DNA of 64,000 bases, taken from an uncultured Sutterella sp. (GTDB lineage: Bacteria > Pseudomonadota > Gammaproteobacteria > Burkholderiales > Burkholderiaceae_F). Made by a program: the position numbers and the translations under genes. Location of the stretch: positions 23,110 to 87,109 of the forward strand of contig CAJMKD010000009.1 of NCBI GenBank assembly GCA_905213905.1, given 5' to 3'. The notes below the pieces were generated by a model, which saw nothing but the letters and a program-made list of their open reading frames with translations, was not told where the DNA came from and searched no databases. Positions 41,099-50,194 of this stretch are shown here, in pieces (the first letter of the stretch is position 1; each line of letters opens with the position of its first letter).

Positions 41099-43270
41099 AT
41101 GCTCGGCATGTTCAAGGTAATCAAGAAGGACAACTCGCTCGAAGACTTCGAGCCGCAGAAAATCGTTGACGCCATCCAGAAGGCGGCCTTCCGCTGCGAC
41201 AAGGTGATTGCGGACGAAGCGATGTTCGCCATGGCGGACTCGATCCGCGAACGCCTCGTTGCGCGCAAGAAGGTGCCCGTGGCGGAGCTCCACGAGCTCG
41301 TCATTGCGACGCTTGCGGGCTTCGGCTACAAGGACGTGGCTGATTCCTACGCCGAGTACCGCTACTACAAGAACAACTACGCGAAGACCTTCGAGCAGCT
41401 GCGCCAGGACGCCGACGACGTGCTGCGCTTGGGCGACCGCGAAAATGCGAATTTCGACAGCTCCCTCGTTTCGACGAAGGGCTCGCTCATCAAGGGCTAC
41501 CTCACGAAGAGCCTTTACAAGCAGTTCTATCTTTCCGGCAAGGAAAAGGAGCTCATCGAGCGCGGCGACATCTACATTCATGACCTGCGCGACATGATCC
41601 TCGGCTGCATCAACTGCTGCCTCTTCGACATCGGCGCGATCCTCAAGGGCGGCTTCGAGATGAGCAATGTTCAGTACACGGAGCCCAAGACCGTCCTATC
41701 GGCCCTCCAGGTCGTGGGCGACATCACGCTCGTCGCTACCGCGCAGCAGTTCGGCGGCTTCACGCTCGCCGAGCTCGACAAGGTGCTTCTGCCCTACGTC
41801 ATGAAGAGCCTCGAAGCAGCCAAGGCGAAGTACCTGTCGCTCGGCCTCGATGAAGCGCGCTCGATTGCGCAGGCGGAAAAGGACGTCATTCGCGAGCTCG
41901 AGCAGGGCTTCCAGTCGCTCGAGCTCAAGCTCAATACCGTCCCTTGCTCGCGCGGCGACTTCGCCTTCACGACGATCACGTTCGGTCAGTGGAACGTGAA
42001 GGACTATGCGCCCATCGAGCGCAAGTGGCTCGCGCTCACGAATGAAGTGATGCTGCGCGTGCGCCGCAACGGCCACGGCCCCGACAAGAAGCCCGTGGTC
42101 TTCCCGAAGCTCGTCTATCTCTATGACGCCAAGCAGATCGCCGAAGACGCGAGCTCTGCCGAACTCTTTGACGAAGCCGTGCGCACGTCCTCGCAGTGCA
42201 TGTACCCGGACTACCTGTCGCTCTCCTCGGAGTACGGCACCGTTTCGCGGCTCTTCCGCGAGCACGGCGTCATCACGAGCCCGATGGGCTGCCGCGCCTA
42301 TCTTTCGCCCTGGGCGAACGAAGAGGGCCGCTACATCACGATCGGCCGCTGCAACATCGGCGCGGTGAGCCTCAACATTCCGCTCATCATCAAGCTCACG
42401 CAGCTCGATCACCCGGACAACTGGCGCACCGCCTTCTGGTCCGTGCTCGACGAACGCCTCGAAGTGATCCGCGAATTCTTCAAGAAGCGCTACGACATCA
42501 TCCGTCATCAGAAGTGCTCCTCGAATCCGCTCGCCTTCACGCAGGGCGGCTTCTACGAAGGCACGAAGGATCCGGACGACGAAGTGGGCGACCTCGTGCG
42601 CTACATGACGGCCTCTTTCGGCATCACGGCGCTCGACGAGGCGACCTACCTCTGGACAGGGAAGCGCCTTGTCGACGAAGGCGGCGACTTCTCCGCAGAA
42701 GTGCTCCGCCACCTGCAGGCGAAGATCAACGAATTCAAAAAGGCCGACGGCTGGCTCTACGCCATTTACGGCACGCCGGCCGAAAGCCTCTGCGCGACGC
42801 AGGCCAAGCAGTACGATGCGTTCTGCCGCGCCCGCGGGACCGACAACGTCTTCACGCACACCGAGCACTACAGCCCCGAGTACTTCACGAACTCCTTCCA
42901 CGTGAACGTGACCGAAGAGATCACGCCCTTTGAGAAGCAGGATCACGAGTTCCGGGACTTCCACCTCTGCGAAGGCGGCCACATTCAGTACGTGCGTCTC
43001 GACAACCCCGAGAATATCGATGCGGTGAAGGCCGTTGTCGAGCGCGGCATGGAAATGGGCTTCTACCAGGGCGTCAACTTCGACAGCGCCTACTGCAACC
43101 ATTGCGGCGCGCACAGCACGAATGTGCTCCTCGCATGCCCGCACTGCGGCAGCAGCGACATTTCCGTCATTTCGCGCGTTTGCGGCTACTTGGGCTACAG
43201 CAACGTGAACGGCATCTCCCGCATGAATGAAGGGAAGATGGCTGAAATTCACAATCGCAAGAGCATGTAA
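41099..43270 (+). CDS. nrdD: anaerobic ribonucleoside-triphosphate reductase
   Basis: A class III ribonucleotide reductase of about 720 residues. An N-terminal ATP-cone (KVIKKDNSLEDFEPQKIVDAI) is followed by the catalytic barrel (MTASFGITALDEATYLW, HINVTEE-type FHVNVTEEITPFEKQDHEF). The C-terminal zinc site has two CXXC pairs (YCNHCG, CPHCG), and the glycyl radical loop is RVCGYLGY. It makes deoxyribonucleotides under anoxia with formate as reductant and is activated by the radical SAM enzyme encoded downstream. Start is uncertain: ATG 41099 or 41108 lack Shine-Dalgarno, and a GTG at 41051 is possible. Confidence 0.93.
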   Translation: MLGMFKVIKKDNSLEDFEPQKIVDAIQKAAFRCDKVIADEAMFAMADSIRERLVARKKVPVAELHELVIATLAGFGYKDVADSYAEYRYYKNNYAKTFEQLRQDADDVLRLGDRENANFDSSLVSTKGSLIKGYLTKSLYKQFYLSGKEKELIERGDIYIHDLRDMILGCINCCLFDIGAILKGGFEMSNVQYTEPKTVLSALQVVGDITLVATAQQFGGFTLAELDKVLLPYVMKSLEAAKAKYLSLGLDEARSIAQAEKDVIRELEQGFQSLELKLNTVPCSRGDFAFTTITFGQWNVKDYAPIERKWLALTNEVMLRVRRNGHGPDKKPVVFPKLVYLYDAKQIAEDASSAELFDEAVRTSSQCMYPDYLSLSSEYGTVSRLFREHGVITSPMGCRAYLSPWANEEGRYITIGRCNIGAVSLNIPLIIKLTQLDHPDNWRTAFWSVLDERLEVIREFFKKRYDIIRHQKCSSNPLAFTQGGFYEGTKDPDDEVGDLVRYMTASFGITALDEATYLWTGKRLVDEGGDFSAEVLRHLQAKINEFKKADGWLYAIYGTPAESLCATQAKQYDAFCRARGTDNVFTHTEHYSPEYFTNSFHVNVTEEITPFEKQDHEFRDFHLCEGGHIQYVRLDNPENIDAVKAVVERGMEMGFYQGVNFDSAYCNHCGAHSTNVLLACPHCGSSDISVISRVCGYLGYSNVNGISRMNEGKMAEIHNRKSM

Positions 43271-43296
43271 GCCGCTCGGCGCCGCTTCCGCGAGCA

Positions 43297-43339
43297 GCCG
43301 CTCTTTTTGGGCCCGAGAAGCCGAAAGAGCGGCGTTTTT
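43297..43339 (+). terminator. terminator between nrdD and nrdG
   Basis: GCCGCTCTTT/AAAGAGCGGC, a perfect 10-bp stem, is followed by GTTTTT. It lies inside the nrdD-nrdG pair, so it should reduce nrdG expression relative to nrdD unless read through. Confidence 0.8.
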
Positions 43340-43370
43340 CGTCCTTAAGAAAGAATTACCCTGCAGCATC

Positions 43371-43889
43371 ATGAATTACGTCGGTCTCAGCAAATACGAC
43401 ACCGCCAACGGCCCGGGCGTGCGGGTCTCGCTTTTTGTTTCGGGCTGCCGCCTGCACTGCCGCGGCTGCTTCAATGAAGAGAGCTGGGACTTTTCGGCCG
43501 GGAAGCCCTTTACCGACGAGACGCTCGAGGAAATTCTGAAGGCGCTTGATTCCAAATGGATTGCGGGCTTTTCGCTTCTCGGAGGCGATCCTTTTGAGCC
43601 TGAGCACGAGGCGACGCTCGTGAAGCTCCTTGAAGCGATTCGCGCACGCTTCCCGGAAAAGACGATCTGGGCGTGGACGGGCCGCACAGTTGAAAAAGTG
43701 GAAAAGAGCCCGCTCCTTCCTCTCATTGACATGCTCGTTGACGGCCCCTTCGTCGAGAAGCTCAAGACCGAAAAGCAGGGCGCCTGGCGCGGCAGCGTCA
43801 ATCAGCGCATCATTCCGCTCGTCGCGGGACGCGTGGATCTTTCGCCCGAAGGGCGGGCGGCGGCAGAGCGCGCCGAAGCAGAGCACTGA
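43371..43889 (+). CDS. nrdG: anaerobic ribonucleotide reductase activating enzyme
   Basis: A 172-residue radical SAM enzyme with the CX3CX2C motif CRLHCRGC, SAM-binding block LLGGDPFEPEHE and the short size typical of NrdG. It generates the glycyl radical on NrdD. Placed 100 bases after nrdD, behind an internal terminator. The start at 43371 places MNYVGLSKYDTANGPGVRVSLF at the usual NrdG N-terminus. Confidence 0.93.
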   Translation: MNYVGLSKYDTANGPGVRVSLFVSGCRLHCRGCFNEESWDFSAGKPFTDETLEEILKALDSKWIAGFSLLGGDPFEPEHEATLVKLLEAIRARFPEKTIWAWTGRTVEKVEKSPLLPLIDMLVDGPFVEKLKTEKQGAWRGSVNQRIIPLVAGRVDLSPEGRAAAERAEAEH

Positions 43890-44191
43890 GCGAAACGAAA
43901 AAAGCGTCAAGAAACAAGCCCAAAGCGCAGCAAAGGGCGCCGCTCGAGCCTCAGGGCCGGCGGCGCTTTGTTTTGGGCAATTGTCAGCAATCTTTTGTTG
44001 CAAAGCGCGCTTTTCGCAGAAGAAATGAGCAAAATCGACAGAAATATGAACGAATAAGGAAAGAAGAGACCGAACGCCTCGCGTACTCTCATTAGAGAAG
44101 AAAAAGAGCCGCGGCGCGTTCGAAGAAGCAAAAGAGACTCGTCTCGAGCGATTTCCGCGGCTGCAGCAAATGAAACAGCAAGGAGATTGCA
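43890..44191. other. intergenic region with hairpin
   Basis: No gene is seen. A stem around 43934-43976 with GCGGCGCTTTG in its 3' arm, followed by TTTTGGG, probably ends nrdG transcription. The remainder should hold the promoter of the flavodoxin operon. Confidence 0.5.
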
Positions 44192-44818
44192 ATGACATCC
44201 CAAATCCAGAATCCACTTCGCCGCCGCTGGCTCGGCGCCCTCGGCGCCATGGGGTTCGCAGCGGCTTTCGGCGCTTCGGGCGCCCTGAGCACGATGAGCG
44301 CGAATCGCGCTTTTGCCGCAGGCACGGACGCCGCCAAGCCCCGCATTCTCATTCTCTACTTCTCGTGGTCGGGGAGCAGCGAAGCGGTGGCGCGCGAAGC
44401 CGCGCGCCTCACGGGGGGCAAACTCGCTCGCGTCGAAACGGCGAAGCCCTATCCCGCCGAGTACCAGGCGCTCACGGAAGCGGCGAAAGCGGAGCGCGAA
44501 GCCGATGCGCGCCCGGCGCTCAAGCCCGGCCTTCCCAATCCGCAGGACTACGACGTCATCGTGATCGGCCACCCGATCTGGAGCGGCCGCATGCCCAATG
44601 CGCTTCGCGGCTACATCGAGACGCACGACTTTTCAGGCAAAACGATTGCGCACTTCGCCACGCATGGCGGGAGCGGCTTGGGCGAAAGCGACGAAGAGCT
44701 CCGCTCGCTGCTTCCCAAGAGCCAATTCACAGAGGGGCTGGCTGTCTACGGCTGGGGCGGCGTTCGAGATCTCGCGCCCGTGGGCGAGTGGCTCAAGAAA
44801 ATCGGCCTCGTGAAGTAA
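44192..44818 (+). CDS. exported flavodoxin-like protein
   Basis: An N-terminal arginine-rich signal (NPLRRRWLGALGAMGFAAAF) resembles a Tat signal. The flavodoxin domain has the FMN phosphate loop YFSWSGSSEAVAREAARLTGG, the second-loop region IGHPIWSGRMP and the third FATHGGSG. Relatives are cytosolic electron carriers; export to the periplasm is unusual. First gene of a four-gene cluster of exported redox proteins. AAGGAG precedes the ATG. Partner and redox substrate are unknown. Confidence 0.8.
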   Translation: MTSQIQNPLRRRWLGALGAMGFAAAFGASGALSTMSANRAFAAGTDAAKPRILILYFSWSGSSEAVAREAARLTGGKLARVETAKPYPAEYQALTEAAKAEREADARPALKPGLPNPQDYDVIVIGHPIWSGRMPNALRGYIETHDFSGKTIAHFATHGGSGLGESDEELRSLLPKSQFTEGLAVYGWGGVRDLAPVGEWLKKIGLVK

Positions 44819-44890
44819 AGGCTTTTATTTTGCAGCGATAGGGCGCTGTGTTCCAAAAAAAAGCGCTGCTTTGAAGAAAGGAGACATCAC

Positions 44891-45868
44891 ATGCTCTCGA
44901 GACGACATTTCCTTGCGGGTTCCATTGCCGCTGCGGCGGCTGCTGCCGAGGCGCGAAGCGCAAAGGCGGCCGATGCGCCGGCAGCTTCAGCGCCGGCGAG
45001 CGGGTCTTCCGGTCGAGCGAAGGTTTATTTCACCCGCGATCTTTCTGCGGCAGGGCTTCTGAAGCTTTACGACCTGGTGAAGGGCGGCATTTCCGGCAAG
45101 GTGGCGCTCAAGCTTCACACGGGCGAGCCGGGCGGCCCCAACATCATTCCGCGCGAATGGGTCAAAGAGTTTCAGGCGAAGGTGCCGGGCACCACGATCG
45201 TCGAATGCAATGTTTTCTATGCGAGCCCGCGTCAGACGACCGAGGGCCACCGCAAGACGCTTGAGACGAACGGCTGGACCTTTTCCCCCGTCGACATCAT
45301 GGACGAGGAGGGCGACACGCCTCTGCCGATCAAAGGCGGCAAGTGGTTGAAGGAAGTCCATGTCGGAAGCCACCTTCTCAGTTACGACTCGATGATCGTG
45401 CTCACGCACTTCAAGGGGCACACGATGGGCGGCTTCGGCGGGTGCCTCAAGAACGTCGCGATCGGCTGCGCATCCGGCAAGCTCGGCAAGTGGGAGCTTC
45501 ATCACGAAGGGAGCAACGACTGGGCGGGCGGCCCGCACTTCATGGAGCGCATGGTGGAGGGCGGCAAGGCCGTGGTCGATCATTTCGGCCAGAAAATCAC
45601 CTATCTCTCCGTGATGCGGCGCATGAGCGTCGACTGCGACTGCGTGGGCACGAGCGCAGCGGAGCCCACCGCCGACGATATCGGCATCCTCGCTTCGACC
45701 GACATCCTCGCGATCGACAAGGCGGCGATCGACCTGGTCTATGCGCTTCCGGAAGCGCAGCGCCATGACCTTGTCGAGCGCATCGAGTCGAGAAGCGGCC
45801 TGCGGCAGCTCTCCTACATGCGCGAACTCCACATGGGGACGGACCAGTACGACTTGATCGAAGTCTAG
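44891..45868 (+). CDS. exported DUF362 domain protein
   Basis: The start has a Tat-type signal (MLSRRHFLAGSIAAAAAAA). The mature part is a DUF362 domain (KVALKLHTGEPGGPN, LTHFKGHTMGGFGGCLKNVAIGC). The usual C-terminal ferredoxin cluster domain of many DUF362 proteins is absent; Cys residues remain in GGCLKN, GCASG and DCDCVG. Function of DUF362 is not established; it is often linked with iron-sulfur or redox chemistry. Follows the exported flavodoxin by 72 bases. Confidence 0.8.
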   Translation: MLSRRHFLAGSIAAAAAAAEARSAKAADAPAASAPASGSSGRAKVYFTRDLSAAGLLKLYDLVKGGISGKVALKLHTGEPGGPNIIPREWVKEFQAKVPGTTIVECNVFYASPRQTTEGHRKTLETNGWTFSPVDIMDEEGDTPLPIKGGKWLKEVHVGSHLLSYDSMIVLTHFKGHTMGGFGGCLKNVAIGCASGKLGKWELHHEGSNDWAGGPHFMERMVEGGKAVVDHFGQKITYLSVMRRMSVDCDCVGTSAAEPTADDIGILASTDILAIDKAAIDLVYALPEAQRHDLVERIESRSGLRQLSYMRELHMGTDQYDLIEV

Positions 45869-45989
45869 AGCGACGCTTCGCTTCCTCCTTCTCCGGTGCG
45901 GCGCAAAGCCATTGCACGCGAGCGCCGCACTTTTGAATGCACATAAACAAACAATCCCAAATCCCAAGCACGCGACATAAAGGCAAATC

Positions 45990-46685
45990 ATGTCCAAAAT
46001 CATCCGCATTTCCGACATCTCGGCTGCGCCGGCCCGCACGGGGCGGCGCGAATTTCTCAAAGGCGCGGCGGCCGCTGCGGCCTTCGCCGTCGGCGCGGGC
46101 GGCATTCGGCGCGCGGGCGCCGCGCCTGCGAACTCGGGCGGCAAAAAAGTGACGGTTGTGACGGGGAGCCCCCATAAGCGCGGCGCATCGTTTCTTCTCG
46201 CAGACGAATTCATCCGCGGCGCGCGCGAAGCGGGCGCCGAAGTCTTCCGCTTTGACGCCGCCTTCAAGCGCGTCACCGCCTGCAGCGGGTGCGACCATTG
46301 CGGGCTCGGCGCTTCGCCCTGCGTCTACCGCGACGACATGTTCGAACTCAATCCGCATTTGATTGACGCGGACCTCATCGTGCTCTCTTCGCCGCTCTAC
46401 TACTTCGGCTTCTCCGCGCAGCTGAAGCTCGTGATCGACCGCTTCTACGCCATCAACAGCCAGCTTCACAGCCCGCGCGACGCCGTGCTGCTCGCGGCCG
46501 CCTGGAATACCAACGACTGGACCTTCCCTGCGCTTGCGCACCACTACGAAACGCTCGTGCGCTACATGGGCTGGCGCGACGTCGGACAGATTCTCGGCAC
46601 GGGCTGCGGCACGCGCAGCGCCTGCGAATCGAGCGAATTTCCGAAGCTTGCCTATGAGCTCGGGAAGAAGGTGTGCGCCGCCTAA
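45990..46685 (+). CDS. exported NADPH-dependent-FMN-reductase-like flavoprotein
   Basis: A twin-arginine motif (TGRREFLKGAAAAAAFAVG) is preceded by a 20-residue N-extension. The flavodoxin-like FMN_red fold begins VTVVTGSPHKRGASFLLADEF. A CSGCDHCG block and GTGCGTRSAC add four or more Cys, perhaps a cluster or disulfides. Periplasm lacks NAD(P)H, so electrons must come from another donor, possibly the flavodoxin or the b-type cytochrome downstream. Confidence 0.8.
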   Translation: MSKIIRISDISAAPARTGRREFLKGAAAAAAFAVGAGGIRRAGAAPANSGGKKVTVVTGSPHKRGASFLLADEFIRGAREAGAEVFRFDAAFKRVTACSGCDHCGLGASPCVYRDDMFELNPHLIDADLIVLSSPLYYFGFSAQLKLVIDRFYAINSQLHSPRDAVLLAAAWNTNDWTFPALAHHYETLVRYMGWRDVGQILGTGCGTRSACESSEFPKLAYELGKKVCAA

Positions 46686-46759
46686 CTGCAGGCGTCCGAT
46701 CTTGAGCGACAGCCGGCTGGCGGCCGCTCAATCGTCTGAAGAGGCACGGGAGAAGTGAG

Positions 46760-47515
46760 ATGGCTATTCCTTTTTTTGAGACGGGCGACCCTGCACGGCT
46801 TTGGATGCGCAGGATTGGGTTCGATCGTGCGCTTCTCGTTCTCATCTTCATCGTGATGTTCGATCGGCTCACGGAAAATCCGCTCCATGAAGCGCTCGGC
46901 ACAGTTGCGGGGGCGGCGGTCGTTTTCCACATGGCGCTCAATCGGCGCTGGTACGAGAGAAGGCTCGGGATTTTGCCGCGTGCCGTCGCAGCAGGCACAG
47001 CCCGCGCTCGCGGGCGAAAGCACCGGCCGATGCGGGCGGCTGACCGGCTGCAGTTCGCGGTGAACGTGCTTTTGACGTTGGCTTTTGGCGCATCCTTCAT
47101 TTCGGGCGTCATGTGCTCGCAGACGCTCTATGCGGGCTTGACGCCTGAAGCTTGGCGCATGGACCTCGCTTATCGAACGGCGCATGTAGCGCTTTCCATG
47201 TGGTTCTTCCTCGCGGCGGCGCTTCATGCGGGCATCCATGCCTATGTTCTCGCCGGTCCGCGCATCTCCAGCGCCTTTTCTCGCTTGGGCGTCCGGCTCG
47301 CGGCAGGCTTCCTTCTCATCCTGATGGCGGTGCGGCTCTTCTTCATCGCCCGGGTGCGGGAGCTCGATCTCCTTTTCGGCTTTGAGAGCGCCTACATTCC
47401 TGTTGAGCGGGGCGAATGGGCGCTTGGGATGCCGCTTGACCTCCTTATTCTTTTTGCGCTTGCCGCAGCGGTTGGCTTCGCAGCCCTCAAGGCGCTTGAT
47501 CGCATCAATGCTTGA
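46760..47515 (+). CDS. DUF4405-like b-type cytochrome membrane subunit
   Basis: About six hydrophobic helices. Histidines lie in helices (LTENPLHEALG, VVFHMALNRRWY, RTAHVALSMWFFLAAALHAGIHAYV), the pattern for two heme b groups in DUF4405/cytochrome b561-type quinol oxidases. The first helix follows an amphipathic N-terminus. As the last gene of the exported flavoprotein cluster, it probably feeds quinol electrons to those periplasmic proteins. Confidence 0.75.
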   Translation: MAIPFFETGDPARLWMRRIGFDRALLVLIFIVMFDRLTENPLHEALGTVAGAAVVFHMALNRRWYERRLGILPRAVAAGTARARGRKHRPMRAADRLQFAVNVLLTLAFGASFISGVMCSQTLYAGLTPEAWRMDLAYRTAHVALSMWFFLAAALHAGIHAYVLAGPRISSAFSRLGVRLAAGFLLILMAVRLFFIARVRELDLLFGFESAYIPVERGEWALGMPLDLLILFALAAAVGFAALKALDRINA

Positions 47516-47887
47516 TCAAGTTTGAATGGTCCGGCGCACAGGCGTGAGAGCGCCTTCGTGCAGCAGCTGCCGGAAATAACGAACAAGGCCGCGGCCGGAC
47601 GCAGGCTTTCGCACGCCGGAACGCTTTGGGCGGAAAAGAGAATTTCCCGGCCTCTCATAGGCGGTAACTGGTATGGCAGGGCGCTTTGGAAGCACGCGCC
47701 GGTTCTGCTGGCACGAAGGTTCTTGGAGCGCGAAGTTTAAGGCAGCACGAGCGACGGCGAATGTAAAGTCCTATTTATATATTTTCGTAATTTTGTAAAA
47801 TAGACTTTATAGTATTTGTGAGAATTATTAAACATATTTAATAATTTCAAAACCTATTGTGGTCCAGACAGAAAGCAGGAACCCGTC
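47516..47887. other. intergenic region upstream of DUF4143 ATPase
   Basis: No supported gene. The right half is AT-rich and includes the perfect palindrome listed at 47823-47846. Confidence 0.5.
47823..47846. promoter_or_regulatory. perfect 10-bp inverted repeat
   Basis: AATTATTAAA-CATA-TTTAATAATT lies 41 bases before the DUF4143 ATPase start. Perfect dyad symmetry in an AT-rich promoter region suggests an operator. It has too little GC for a terminator. Confidence 0.55.
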
Positions 47888-49159
47888 ATGATTGCCATGG
47901 AAACGCTTCGTGAAGTTTTAGTCGACAATCGCAAGCTCGTTGAAGGCAAGCGCATTTTTCAGCGGGAGATCAAGCTTCCTGCCATTCCCCGTGGTGTGTT
48001 GGTGGGCATCCGCCGCTCCGGCAAATCGTATCTGCTATACACCGAGATGCAGCGTCGCCTCAAGGAAGGTCAGACATGGGACGACATGCTCTACCTTAAT
48101 TTTGAGGATGAGCGCCTGCTTGGATTTGACGTTGCCGATTTCAATAAGATTCTTGAAGCCCACGCCGAGCTTAGCGGGCGAGCGGCGTATCCAGCGCTCT
48201 TTCTCGATGAAATTCAAATCATTGAGAATTGGGAACGGTTTGCACGGCGAATCGCTGACGCCGAAGCGGAAATCTATGTCACCGGCTCAAACGCAAAGAT
48301 GCTCAGCATTGATGTCGCTGCCACGCTCGGCGGGCGTTTCATGAACATCCAAGTTTTTCCGCTCAGTTTTGCAGAAGTGCTGCAGGTCACTGCTGTGCCG
48401 TTTGATCCTTCGAGTCTGGCCTCAACAACGGGCAGAGCATTTGTGAAGCAAGCTTTCAGCCAATACCTTCAAAACGGCGGTTTTCCCGAATGCTTTCAGC
48501 TGCGGGAGCCACAGGAGTATCTCAACAATCTTTATCAAAAGATTTATTTAAACGATGTTGCCGTGCGCAACGGCATCACCAACATTCTGCCGCTGCGCGT
48601 GATGTTCAAGAAAATCGCCGACAGCATCGGGCAGCCGCTTTCCTTCACCCGCATCGCTAACATTTTGACCAGCGTGGGACATCGGTTGAGCACGCCTACG
48701 GTGATCAACTACGTGAGCTACGCCTGTGACGCCTGTCTGCTGCTTCCGGTTGAAAACTACTACGGCAAGCTGCGGGATAGAGAAAGTCAGAAAAAGTACT
48801 ATTTCGCCGACAACGGCTTGGTGTCGCTGCTGCGTTCTGACGCAAAAGCAGATTTGCTCGAAAATCTGGTTGCCGTGGCACTGCTGCGAAAACACGGTTT
48901 GCAGAATGCCGTCTTTTATTTCAAGCACCAAGTCGAAGTTGACTTTTATTTGCCTGGCAGCGAGACGGCCATTCAGGTCTGCTTGCATCTCACAAAAGCG
49001 CCGGAGACCATGAAGCGCGAGCTCGGCGCCTTTGCCAAGCTCTCAAAGTTCCTGCCTGTGAAGCGCCGCATCGTCATCACGCTGGAAGAGGAAAGCCGCA
49101 TCGACACAGATTGCGGCGTGGTTGAAGTGATGCCTGCATGGCGCTGGCTTTTGACCTGA
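47888..49159 (+). CDS. ATP-binding protein, AAA_14/DUF4143 family
   Basis: The P-loop GIRRSGKSYLLY and Walker B ALFLDEIQIIENWE are intact, and the sensor-like block TGSNAKMLSIDVAATLGGRF follows. The C-terminal DUF4143 part has a nuclease-like fold region (EVDFYLPGSETAIQVCLHL). 423 residues is normal. Base composition is less GC-rich than neighbours, which suggests acquisition. Function of the family is unknown; mobile-element or toxin-related roles have been proposed. ATG 47888 or 47897 may be the start. Confidence 0.85.
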   Translation: MIAMETLREVLVDNRKLVEGKRIFQREIKLPAIPRGVLVGIRRSGKSYLLYTEMQRRLKEGQTWDDMLYLNFEDERLLGFDVADFNKILEAHAELSGRAAYPALFLDEIQIIENWERFARRIADAEAEIYVTGSNAKMLSIDVAATLGGRFMNIQVFPLSFAEVLQVTAVPFDPSSLASTTGRAFVKQAFSQYLQNGGFPECFQLREPQEYLNNLYQKIYLNDVAVRNGITNILPLRVMFKKIADSIGQPLSFTRIANILTSVGHRLSTPTVINYVSYACDACLLLPVENYYGKLRDRESQKKYYFADNGLVSLLRSDAKADLLENLVAVALLRKHGLQNAVFYFKHQVEVDFYLPGSETAIQVCLHLTKAPETMKRELGAFAKLSKFLPVKRRIVITLEEESRIDTDCGVVEVMPAWRWLLT

Positions 49160-49205
49160 ACCGCAGTGATGCAGATAAGGCTGAATTGTTCTTGGATGCG
49201 CAGCC

Positions 49206-49415
49206 GTGAAGCATGCGAAGCGTGCAGGGGATGCGGCCGGCAACGGAGAATTCGACCGCTGGGGCGTTTCGGTCGGCTACAACTACTTCTTCAGCAAGCG
49301 CACCGACATCTATACGGTCGTGAGCTACATGGATGAGACCTACAAGAGCGACGGCAGGGACGAAGTCAATCCGTCCTACGTCGAATTCGGCGTAAGCCTG
49401 CGCCACCGCTTCTGA
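49206..49415 (+). pseudogene. porin 3' remnant
   Basis: The frame encodes the last strands of a porin: RWGVSVGYNYFFSKRTDIYTVVSYM, then PSYVEFGVSLRHRF with C-terminal Phe. No upstream porin sequence is found; the DUF4143 ATPase gene lies immediately before. A porin gene was probably truncated when the ATPase segment arrived. Confidence 0.7.
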
Positions 49416-50194
49416 AAATCTGGCTGAGCCAGACGCTGATTCGGCCTGCTTCGGATGCGGCGCCTCTTCTCAAGAGGCGAGCGTCCGGCAGCCGAAAGCA
49501 TAAGCAGCTGCAGAAGAACAGTGAAAAACAGGCCGTCGTCTCTTCGGAGCGGCGGCTTTCTCTATAGGCGCACGACTCAAAATCGTGCACCGAATCGGAC
49601 AAAGAATCTGTCAATCTGTCAAATGGCGTTTTACAGATAGGAGCAGATTCTGTCGATTTTTTTACAGATTCTCCTTTTCCTGTCTCGTCACACGCGCTTC
49701 GCTGCGGCGTGTCGTTTCGTCACGTTCCGTTCCGATTCTTTTCGCTTTGCTTCGCGTTCCGGGTTTTCAGCAAGGGGAGGGCGGATCATGCGCATGACTC
49801 ATCATGATAAGAAAAGCATGCATGCTGCAAATGCAAGAAAAATGTTTTGGACGCAAAGCGACAGGCGCGCATGTCGGCTAAAGACTTCCTTTTTTCAATC
49901 ATGCGATAGACGTTTATATAAATAACCATGTTTATATTCATGAAATGATATTAGGTTTATAGCATAAATAAAATATCAACATGCTGATAAATATGGAATT
50001 TATATCAATTTATTTATCAGATTTTCATTAGCTTGCGCCAGCGCTCTTTTTTGCAATCTAGAGTTTCGTCAAGCCGAAAGACGAACGCGGTTGCTTGAGT
50101 TCTCCGGTCATCAGCGACTGCATTCTTTTTTGGTCATCGCTATTAATTTTTCTTCGATTCAACAAAGTCGAATCAAAAAGGAAGGAGCAAGCTC
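49416..50194. other. long intergenic region before ornithine decarboxylase
   Basis: No supported gene in about 780 bases. It has a hairpin CGCCTCTT-CTC-AAGAGGCG near 49462, short repeats containing TCTGTC around 49613-49665, and an AT-rich block (49895-50030) that probably holds the decarboxylase promoter. Confidence 0.5.

Noticed and set aside
41012..41170. Short frame overlapping the nrdD start (MQVHSTTFDRC...)
   Set aside because: It runs into the nrdD coding region in another frame with no ribosome site and no family features; probably chance.
49560..49600. Stem-loop CACGA-CTCAAAA-TCGTG resembling a tRNA-Leu anticodon arm
   Set aside because: No acceptor, D or T arms can be built around it. 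It might be an att-like remnant, but nothing else supports that.
49988..50030. Tiny frame MEFISIYLSDFH before ornithine decarboxylase as an ornithine-sensing leader
   Set aside because: It lacks a ribosome site and a following terminator, and it does not resemble known speF leaders.
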